Shown here: positions 51,453 to 61,400 of the stretch, piece after piece
How positions within the stretch are numbered: the first letter of the stretch is position 1
How the letters are laid out: each line of letters begins with the position of its first letter
Source: Xenia sp. Carnegie-2017
Taxonomy: Eukaryota > Cnidaria > Anthozoa > Malacalcyonacea > Xeniidae
Length of the DNA: 64,000 bases
Direction of reading: 5' to 3'
Assembly: GCF_021976095.1 (NCBI RefSeq)
Contig: NW_025813483.1
Coordinates: forward strand, 13,557,800-13,621,799
Notes under the pieces: model-generated
What the model saw: only the letters and a program-made list of their open reading frames with translations
What the model was told of the DNA's origin: nothing
Databases searched by the model: none
Position numbers and translations under genes: made by a program

Positions 51453-52057
51453 TAACTATTGACTATACCGTGACTAGAGTTGCGACCCTGATGGTTGATA
51501 ACTATTGGATATGTAGAGTTGCTACCCTGATGGTTGATAACTATTGAATATGTACCATTGGATATGTAGAGTTGCTACTCTGATGGTTGCTAACTATTGA
51601 ATATGTACCATTGGATATGCAAAGTTGCTACCCTGATAGTTGCTAACTATTGAATATGTATCATTGGACATGTAGAGTTACAACCCTGATGGTTGATAAC
51701 TATTGAATATGTACCATGAGTGGAGTTATAACTTTCATCATGTTTTGAATGACAGGAGATCAAGTTACATGGCAACTTGTCAAAAATTTATCAAAGGAAA
51801 GTGTCAACCTTAATCAAGGGCCTTTACTAGTTTAAATTACATATATTTAACATAGCTTTATCATGTAATCATTGATATACAAGTTCATTAGAGGAGAAAT
51901 ATGAGTGGATTTAAGCAAAAAATATTCACAAGAAATGATATTAAGAGATGAGATGCTACAATGATATCATGAACACCTCTCCTCTTACTCATGTTAAAAA
52001 ATATGCAACAACTGACATGTTCTTTTGATGGCGAGAATAATTTTATTTGTTTTCTAA
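51453..52057. repeat. Tail-to-tail intergenic region with a 53-bp minisatellite
   Basis: Between the SAYSD1 stop and the COG2 stop on the other strand. At about 51465-51720 lie four to five copies of a 53-bp unit, GGTTGATAACTATTGAATAT then GTACCATTGGATATGTAGAG then TTGCTACCCTGAT, one copy shorter. The remainder is AT-rich 3' UTR sequence of both genes. Confidence 0.8.
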
Positions 52058-55000
52058 CTATGTTGAGGTGTAACTATTTGAAGTGTTTTTCGCATTCTCA
52101 ACAAAAGCAGATAGTTGTTTGTAAGAGGCAACTTCTTTCACAGAGATCCCAAGTAATGAAATCTAAAGAGTGAAAGTATTAGTTAATGTTATTTTGATGA
52201 TTTCCTCTTTATTTGATGATTACCTGTTTCCCAAACTCTTCTGTATCTAAGGCAAATTGCATTCTAATCTTGTCATCATCAGTTATCTTGTCGCCCTCAG
52301 TAATTGAAACATTTGCTGTGGCAATGTCATTCTTACGAATGCGTTTCAACCTCAGCAAACTGTCTTCTGTTCTCTTTATTGATGTCAGCACTTCAGATGT
52401 AAGGTTATAGAACCTGAAAGACAGTATCAAGCAATGTAAGAGTAATAAAACAATGCTTTGGACAAATGTTTAAAATGACATGAAGTATGCCCATACAGGC
52501 TATACTATCATTTTCCACGTGTAGCAAACACAATGAAGTTATTTCAAGTCTACCTCACTCTTAGCTGTTCCTACTTTACTTACTTTGCTGCCACATTCTC
52601 TGATATCATCAGCAACCACTCTTGCAACCTTTCAGCACTCACTATGGTTTCATTCTCTGTCATGAAAGTTTTTAATGGCTCAATAACATTGTTGATATAT
52701 GAGGATGGTTTTAAAGGTGCCTAAGTAAAATGAAAACAACCATTAGGACTTGTAGATTAGAAGGGTATGACTTGGCTATGAAGATGGAGACACCATAGCA
52801 TATTCTCAGCTTTTTGATTAAGGAGAATGCCAAATGTTGGGAAAAATGTGTTGTCACAAGAAAAAAGGTTAAAAGTTCTCATTGTCATTTGGTTTGGCAT
52901 CAAAGAAATGCTATTGTATTTGAAATAACACTTTGTGCTCGTATTTCTGCTTAGGTTGATTAGATAGTGAGTGTACCTCACGATTTGTCCTTCTATATAA
53001 ACGAGGAATGTTTTTGGCTCCATCCAAAAAATTGCAACACAAAGTTGTGACGTTTTGAACAATCAATGATGAGATGTACGGTAATGTTTCTTGAAGTTGT
53101 GAACAGCGCTTGTTTAACAATATATCTACATAAAATACATACAACACAACGCACTTCTCTATAGCTCATTACAGTATAACATACACTTCTCTATGGTTGA
53201 TAACAATATATAAGTTATACAGCAGATTAACACAAATTATTTTTACCATTCAAATTGTCTTTTTCTTTTCTGCTAATGTCAGGAAGTTTCTTCAATACTG
53301 TATGTTCCCAAAAGTGAGGGATCTAGGGAAAGATACATTTTATTTATAAATTCGGATTTTTTGTGGTAGGTCTTGTGATAAAAAGGAGATTATTCATCAA
53401 AATCAGTCCAGGCTCAATCTGTTCAGACGTTTTTTTTGAAGCTACAAAGAAATTCTTGAGGTGCTATTTTATCCGATCTCTTTTGGTGTCGTGTAAATTT
53501 GAGACGGTTAACCTAATACCGATCCTACAGGATTGTAGTGTATCAAAATCATTATACAGATGATTCAAATCATGCAATCACTTCAACCTTTTTAAGAATT
53601 TCCATTACGTCAGCGACTACATGTAGTAGAATGGTCATAGTCACGTGACTTGAAGTGCTTGTTTCCAGATCCCCTTCAGAGGAAGCTGGCAAGGAAGCAG
53701 ACGGTGGTTTCTTGTTCGTGGCGTTGATTTGCTGAAGGTGAATATTGCAACATATAAAGGAATTTAAACAATAGCAATCATCTCACAGAGTACGCAATAC
53801 CTCTCGGAGTTTTAAACTCTTGAGCCACTCGGCTAGCCTTGAGATGAGCTGGGATTATAAAAGAAAATTGAAGATCACTACTAGAGTTTTAGATTGAATA
53901 GACAAAAGTAAGAATTGCTGAAAACATGAAGGATTATAATGCCTGTAAAGTCAGTTTCCAAAAACGATGGGATAATGCAAAGAGGAAAACTTTTTCATCC
54001 CAACACCTCTCGAAAGATTTCCAGAATTCTTGTATCACATTTATGCATAGACCATTTTCTTCTAAAGAATAAAATGGTATTGATTTAGGATCTTTTAGAT
54101 ATTGGATTTTACAAGGAGTTAACTGCTCACACAAAGGGCACTTATACTGTGCTCCGTTGTAAGGAAAGTCAAATAGCTGGAATCGATATTGGTTTGAGAA
54201 ACTATAGTGAAATGTAGGCTAGATAGAGCAATCATTTAGCTTCATCACGACCGTTTTGAAAAAAAACAATGCAAATAGAGCAACTATTGTTATAGTTATA
54301 TCCTAGAAAGGATATCAAGTTGTCCATAGGATGATGATAGGATTGTAATAGGATTGTGCTCATTGTATACCTTGATTAACAGAACACTGATTCAACATTG
54401 AGCTTTCAAAACTGCCAGCGATTTCTTTAAACCTAGGAGATAGAAAACCTTCATTTGGGATTGGATTATCGTAAGGGTATTGGATTATCGTTAAGATTGA
54501 TTTTACTCTGCTTGAAGATAATGGATCGGCCTTTCCTCGGATCAGTAATTATTGATGTCCTTTTTTACAGATAACGTAATGTGAACAGTAAGAATCAGTT
54601 TTTCCAACCTTATCTGAAAGTAAATGGGTAAACTCCAACGAGAGATAAACGATACATAAGATGGATGACTTCGTAGTTTCAGAATATTTTCTTTTGAACG
54701 ACAATACTTTTCAAATTCTCGCAAGAAGTTCATACTTGTCGTGTAATTCTGAAAGAGGAAGATATCGATAACGCTTAGCAAAACACAACACTTTCTTTTT
54801 CTTGGGGGGAGGTGAGGAGACTGTTACGGCAGTTTTATGTTAAAAGTTTTTCTTTGATGGCAAAAACAATAACAAAAGCTTTTGTACCACGAAATCATTT
54901 TCACTTGTTCTAATGTTCAATTAATAAGTTGTTCTTATTGTACTTAAAATATTAATTTTATTGAAACATTATTTCTCTCAGCATTAGCGTTTCTTGCAAA

Positions 55001-57211
55001 GGGGATGTACATATAAAAGCAACGGCTTCTTCAGGACTTTCGTGACGAATGTTTTACTGAAAAAAAATTAGGAAAGATAAAAATCTTATGGACGGTAAAA
55101 CGTTTTAAGTCTCAAGAGACAAGAAGAGGACAGCAGGAGGAACAATTGGGTACAAGGTACATTTTTTGTTGCTGACCAAAATAAAAGTGCCGTAGGCTCA
55201 AAAAATGGCGGGAAATTCGAGTTCAATTAAAATTTGACTTTAAATTGAACTAGAAATGAAAACATTACACAGCTTGTGAAACGAGCGAGAGATACAAAAC
55301 TTCATAATGAAAGGCTCAAATACACAAGGTTCAAATAACATCCTTCAAAATGATTCAGGTAAAACAAAAACAAACCTTATGAAAGATAACAGGATCACCA
55401 GCAGCAAATATTGAAGTTAGGTTGTTTTGTAAGGCTGATGATATTTCTGGCCATACAGAATTGATAATAAAATTATATCCCGTAATGCTTTGCATGCTCT
55501 CATTCACATTTAATACATCATGGGCACTCAATGTCTTCCCCAAAGTAATATCAATAAGTTTGCCACAGTAGTTTGGGATAAATGCAAGTATGTCCTTATA
55601 CATCCCAAGCAGTCCATTACCATTTGCTTTTAGTGATTGCTCATTTATGATCTAAGAAATATCATTGATGACAAGTTATCTTGTGTTTGAAAAAAAAATC
55701 AATTTAAGTGAAATAGTCAATTTGCCCATTTATACCTTCATGTAAGGTTTGACTGCAAAACTTTGAAATAGGTTCTCAGCAAAAGATATTTTATCAATAA
55801 TGGCATATGTCCGAAGGCATTGTGTAAGAACTTTGATATCTCCCTGTTTGTATCCTTCTTGAAAAGATGTCTCGAGATTCTTCTGAAGGGTACTTGTAAT
55901 CTCAGATATACGCTACACAATTTAATTGACAATAAACATCAACATTATTATAAAAGGAAATGTGAAAAATGACTTTGCATACTGATCTTATTTTTTCCAC
56001 CATAGGATGTCCCTGGCATTGGGTGACATAGAACTGGAGTTGGTTAAAGTCACTGGCAACCCTCTCAATGAGGTGACCACCTCCTTGCTCGGAACTATGA
56101 TGAAGGTTAGTGAGTTAACTTTCAGTGTATTTAAACAACAAGATTAAGTGCGCAGGGTAAAAATTAAGGAGTCAAAACAGCTTTGAAAAATTTATTGCTT
56201 ATTTGAAAACTCTCCTTAACATTAAGAAAAACTAGTAACATATTAGTGAGACATATCAGAGTGTTTGAAATCATATGACAAAAATACAACCCAAAAAAAG
56301 TTACTCGCCAAGGAATATGCATTTTCACTAAATGCCACATTTTATGTCTAAATGCCAATCAAAATAATCATATTTTCAAAATTTGTACCTTCACTTCTCC
56401 CAAGCATGGTATAGAGTTGCCTTACAAATTGCAAAATAGTCAAAAGATTATACGCTTTGCTTTACATTTTGTTTTACCTGTCCGTGCTCTCATCTGTTGT
56501 AACAGAAGTCTTTAAGACTCGCTCAATCTTTTCCATACAATGTGTAATGTTGAGCAGGTTCTGGGTAAAAACCTAAAGAAATCTATTAAATGACATTCTG
56601 TCTCTTATGAAATGTTTGATAATGCATCATCTCGAACCTTTTTCTCTCTTAATTCTGCTCTTTGTTTCAACTTTGTCTCAACAGATCGTATTGTTATGTC
56701 CAAATCGCTTTGAATAGACTGTTAAAATTAGGACATTATAAATAAAACGATACAAAGTGGATAGCAATCCCTTGTGAATAGCAATCCCTTGTGAATAGCA
56801 TGTATAACCATTCATTTACCAAAATCTCCTCTCTCAATTGCCCAAGAGGTACTGTGAGATTATTGATAGCTTTGTCCATCCCAACCTATAATTTTTTTTT
56901 AATTTAATCAACTAACATAGAATAGTATAGTCAACTGTATAATAACACAGTACTGTCAGTTATCGTAGAATACTTACAAGATCAGTGGAGAGATTAACGA
57001 AGTCTGCATAGTCCTGATTGATAAGCTCAATCAAGGCGTTCTTTAGCAGTCTCATGTAATCATCAAGTTGTTTTTTAAACACATTAAGAGGTACGATCTT
57101 TTTACAATTTGAAACGAACTTATCAACTTGAAAGTCATCTTGCATGAAATCGTTTTTTGTAAAACAAGATGAATTAGGCTCCACCATTATTTCCCTCTCG
57201 CTTTCTCCCAT
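52058..57211 (-). CDS. COG2: Conserved oligomeric Golgi complex subunit 2
   Basis: Lobe A subunit of the COG tethering complex, which directs retrograde vesicles in the Golgi. Exons in transcript order: 57211-56978, 56885-56820, 56718-56638, 56572-56478, 56094-55983, 55912-55736, 55651-55376, 54748-54609, 54432-54371, 54061-53943, 53848-53801, 53731-53588, 53289-53247, 53125-52977, 52720-52584, 52413-52224, 52162-52058; 725 codons (human 738). Recognisable blocks: FMQDDFQVDKFVSNCKKIVP, NQDYADFVNLSTDL, GMDKAINNLTVPLGQLREEI, QCLRTYAIIDK, YNFIINSVWPEISSALQNNL, LRSHPSYVSFISRWSLPIYF, RFWKLTLQ, IPRLYRRTNRE, DDDKIRMQFALDTEEFGKQ. The N-terminal third is coiled-coil-like. The start follows the family (MGESERE before the FMxxDF block); an upstream in-frame Met-rich leader is ignored. 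The intron after 53943 needs a GC donor. The gene is divergent from p31comet. Confidence 0.95.
53849..53942 (-). other. GC-AG intron in COG2
   Basis: On the minus strand exon 10 ends CTGACTTTACAG|GCATTATAA. No GT occurs before an in-frame TAA. Joining at CAG|GC to CCCAG|CTCATCTCAAGG keeps phase (KLTLQ-LISRLAEWL). The donor departs from the GCAAGT consensus after GCA, so this is weaker than the other three cases. Confidence 0.65.
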
Positions 57212-57492
57212 TGTGAAATATAGTCGATTAAATCGTTTTACAAAGTGCACAATGTCGATACTGAAATTTTCATTTGTCGACGTGTTTTGGTCGCCATGTT
57301 ATCAATTCACTCCAGTTGCATTTACAGTTCAGCAGTTTGGGTTAAATTTTGAATTTTAAATGTACACGTAACCCGCCGTGAGTCACCGTACATTTCCGAC
57401 ATACCATTCTGCAAAGTTGACATTGACAACCGCTAATTTTAAATTTTGTTCTCACCAAACAATTTTGTACTTATATTTTTACTGTTTTTTAA
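57212..57492. promoter_or_regulatory. Divergent promoter region between COG2 and p31comet
   Basis: Only 281 bp separate the two opposed start codons, so both genes must share this stretch for promoters and 5' UTRs. It is AT-rich with a small GC-richer patch (CGTAACCCGCCGTGAGTCAC, about 57367). No TATA box is evident in a convincing position. Confidence 0.55.
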
Positions 57493-58266
57493 ATGGAAAT
57501 TGATATATCGTTCCCTGAAAGTCTGGAAAAAGTTACTTTCGCATCATTACTGATAGAATCAGTGAAATATTTGATGTTTCATCGATATCAAACGCCGTTA
57601 CCTATCGATCAACTTCAAGCGGAAGACGAGCGCGACAGAAGACATGAGAATGCTAGACGTTCACCGAGACACCGTCCTATTCCTGCCGTGTTAAAGAAGA
57701 AACGGAAATTTCTTGCGGAAGTAGACGATTTGTTAATAAATTTATATCAAGTATTCTTGCAAACGGATGTGGTAGAAATGATTTTGTTGTTTGGGGCAAC
57801 TCTGGTCAGTCCTAAGGAAATTTATTCTATAAAATTTGAAGGCAATCATGAGTTAACTAGCATGGATGAAGTAAAAATTGCTTGCGCAACTGGCAAGGAA
57901 AACCACTCAAGAACTCGATCAAAATTTCAAGACAAGTGTTGTCGGAAACTGGCAAAATGTTTGTTTACAAACCCATCTCTCAACAAGCTTGGTGAGCTTG
58001 GTACAACATCTATGCATTGTTTGATTTTGGCTCCAAGAACAACAGAAACTAGCTGGCTTCGTCCAAGGGCATCATTCAAGCTTCCATGCAAGATTAAACC
58101 GTATAAGATAAAAATACAGGGGGCTAAAGATGATAGTAAAATGGTATCCAAGGATGTGATGGAAAGTAAGGATGTTGATGGCCATGTAGGGATGTTGGTG
58201 GAGAATGACCTGTTGTGGTTTGAAACACCAGTAGTTATTAAAGGATACAAGGGAGCATTCACTTAA
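57493..58266 (+). CDS. MAD2L1BP: MAD2L1-binding protein (p31comet)
   Basis: Adaptor that binds closed MAD2 and, with TRIP13, silences the spindle checkpoint; it is a structural mimic of MAD2 (HORMA-like fold). Single exon of 257 codons, near the vertebrate length (about 274). Matches to the family: LLIESVKYLMFHRYQTPLPI near the N-terminus, LLINLYQVFLQTDVVEMILL followed by GATLVSPKEIYSI (human ILLGGNALSPKEFYEL), CCRKLAKCLF, SWLRPRASFKLPC (human DWFRPKLNYRVP), and the C-terminal ENDLLWFETPVVIKGYKGAF (human DYIWFQAPVTFKGFRE). An insertion with acidic and lysine residues precedes the C-terminal strand. The frame is intact. Confidence 0.93.
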   Translation: MEIDISFPESLEKVTFASLLIESVKYLMFHRYQTPLPIDQLQAEDERDRRHENARRSPRHRPIPAVLKKKRKFLAEVDDLLINLYQVFLQTDVVEMILLFGATLVSPKEIYSIKFEGNHELTSMDEVKIACATGKENHSRTRSKFQDKCCRKLAKCLFTNPSLNKLGELGTTSMHCLILAPRTTETSWLRPRASFKLPCKIKPYKIKIQGAKDDSKMVSKDVMESKDVDGHVGMLVENDLLWFETPVVIKGYKGAFT

Positions 58267-58477
58267 CCCAATATGAGCATTAAATGAAACTATGATTCTG
58301 TTCTTGATAATTTAACGAATTTTTATTATTCATATTTTATTGAACTGAATTAATTGTTGCAATGTGTAGAAAAATACATGATGAAAGCATTTTTGCTGTA
58401 TGATGATTTGAAAATTGCTATGGAGATGATTACGATTGTCTGGATGACATTTTTTATAAATAAATATGTGCTCTTCC
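58267..58477. other. Tail-to-tail gap between p31comet and the WDR64-like gene
   Basis: About 210 bp of AT-rich 3' flank shared by two convergent genes. A short plus-strand frame here (58354-58542) overlaps the antisense last exon and has no recognisable product. Confidence 0.35.
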
Positions 58478-61400
58478 CTAACTATTATGATGAACAGCAT
58501 GAGGAAAACGACAAATCAAATTCTCCTAAATCGAAAATATAATGTTATTTTTAGTGAGCCATTTCATCAGTGTTTGATAAAGTAGTAATACTCACTGCAT
58601 TCTGAGGAAGTTCGCTGTTCATTCTGCCCAATGGTTTATTTGCCTACATAAAAAAAATTGTAATGGGGTAACGAATGATTCAAACTTTACAATGTAAAAC
58701 GGATCTTTAGTACGTTACTCACAGCGTAAGCCGTTCCTGTAATGGGGTTAGTCAACCAAGATGAACTATTTACTGCAGGCGTTTTTAATCTTTCAGGTTC
58801 CTCAATCTTTTAATAAATCAATAACTATGTGTAGGATTCAAAACTTGTAAATTTTCACTAGTTTGTCGCAATTAATCGTAGCTGCTAATATGTCGCAATT
58901 AGTATGCTGCGATGTCGCAATTAGAGAATATACGTACTTTGTACACTGGTAGAGATCGAAAGACAGCCGCAGGGTCGCTTAATCCCGATTGACTGCTATC
59001 CAGATGGAAATTGTAATGCTATGTTGAAAAATAGTTTATTACTGAAAAAACTTTGTTGAGAAATGAGATAAACATCGTCATTGCTGACCCTTGGTTTTGT
59101 GAGAGAATGAAAAAATTTCTTGTTGTCAGTAGTGCTTCGCGTTTCTTCTCTTGCAGAATACCTAAAAGGCCGCCATCTTAAAAAAAAACAAAGTATTTAA
59201 CTAATAATGATTTGAGTTTTGAACATCGACATTGTAAGTCATGTTAAACTTGCCTCTGATCATCAAATGCTAGCGGACATTCCACAGTTCTGTTCGATTT
59301 TGGTTTATTTTTTACTTGCTTTGTCTTTCGTAGCAGTTTTTTTGGTACCTTTGTGAAATAAAACATGCAGAAATTCTTTATTCAAGGTTATGAACTCAAT
59401 AAGAAACTTGTGATATGGTAGACATCACCTCCGATATGTCATAAGGTCGTAATGGAGTCGATGGAATGGCTGTTGTTGTTGGGACTTGCCACCGTCGTGG
59501 TTGTCCAAAAAAACCAATAAAATGTCCTGTGTGTAAATGCCATATTCTAGAGAAGAAAATCATTGTAGGTGATCTTCCCAACAACAGTCAACGAGCTGAG
59601 TTTACCTGACTGATGCATCAGTTGATGCAGATATAAGTACATTATTATCTTTGATCTGTTCCAGAGCAACTATCTTATTCATATGTGCCCTCCAGTATAA
59701 TATTTGATCAACGTTTCTCTAAAAAAAAACATACAAAAATGGCTATTGGGGAATGTGCAGAGGCTAATAATCAGACAAAGAACTGGTCTTACTTCTTCTA
59801 TATTTATCGTGGCATTCTCCCCTCGATTTAAGTAATTAATGAAGTTTTCAATATCCCACTTCATCACGTAACCTCCTGTTAAAAAGTTGTCGAATAAAAC
59901 TTTCAACGATGATTGATGTCTATTTGAAAAGAGGATGATTATACAAATGCCGTTGTTGGGCCATACTTACTGGTATCAGAAGTGATGAGCAAGTTGGAAT
60001 AACGAAGACACGATAATGCGGTCACCGGCGACGATCGCTGGTTTATCGTCATTCTTACTTCATTAAAGAGTTCACCCTTAAACAAACATACATAATAGTA
60101 AACTGTCATGACTCAAGTTCTATTTTGACCGTTCAGTTCACCTTAAAATCGTCTCTCAAGCAGTTATTAGATTTTTAGGACAGACACAGATCGTTCTGTG
60201 TTTGGTGCAACAATGGTTAGTAACCAAAGAGTTTGAAACAAGTAATCAAAGCTAGAGGTAATAAAGAATCGATTTACCTTACCACTCCATGAATGAACTA
60301 GGGAAAGCTAGTGATAATTAGCAATAGATTCACCTTATTATTCCATTGATCAACTAGGGAAAGCTAGTGGTAATTAGGAATCGATTTACCTTACTACTCC
60401 AAAATCGTATAAAACCGTCTTGATGTATAGAAATGATTCCAATGTGAGTTAAATTTCGTTCAAATTGTTTCCCATTATTCTTCTTATCGTCAAGACTCAT
60501 TAATTCAAGTCCACTTCTTTTATCACTACTCTCAGTTACATTCATCACTTGACCATTTAAAACAATTTTTTCTTCTTCTTTACATTTGTGAGTTGTCGTT
60601 TCACTTTTATTATTAATGACGTCATCATCATGAGTCACAAAAGTGTCTCCATTTCTTAAAATTTTACTTTCGGTAACGTTCGTCATTTCTCCAGTTTTTT
60701 CTTCATTGCACTCATCGTTTTTTATTGCTTCACTTTCGTATTTCATGACGTCATCATCGTGACGTTCCTCGATACTTGATGATGGCTCCACATATTTAAT
60801 AACATCTTCAGGTATGCTGTGAAACGAAGACAAAATATTTGTGAGTTTCGTTGATTTTTGACCACATAAGCCATATGGTTGTACATGTTGGGAGCTAGTA
60901 AATCCTATTATGTACATAAATATCCTACCTGGTCATGTCGTGTGACATTGGTGTTTCACCGACAACGAACTGACATGCGTGCACAAGTTTGTTTTGGAAA
61001 TCTTCAGTGTGTCTTGAGAGACGTCTGTTATTTTCGGCATTGGACTCACCTCGATCGAATCTGAGACAAACAAAAAAGTTCATCAGTCGATCAGATTTGT
61101 GTGTAAAGCATATTGTCGAGTTCTATCACCTACATACCTTCGTATCACCTTCATGTCCTCGATATCCCATAAAATGAGGAGCCCGTTGGTTGTGCTGGCA
61201 ACAAGCAGTTGCGGTGGCATAAAATCCAGACACGTGACTTGACATGTTGAAAGTACGTTGACGATCTTCATTTTGAACGATGGTAAATAATCATCATACT
61301 GAAGAAATTACGTCAGCCTTGATAACATGGGCATGACCACTTACCATCTCAGATTCGTTGTCATTGTTAGTCAAAGTTTCGCCAATCGGTGGCAGTGGGC

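Noticed and set aside
58354-58542. 62-residue plus-strand frame after p31comet
   Set aside because: Antisense to the probable last exon of the WDR64-like gene, with no family resemblance.
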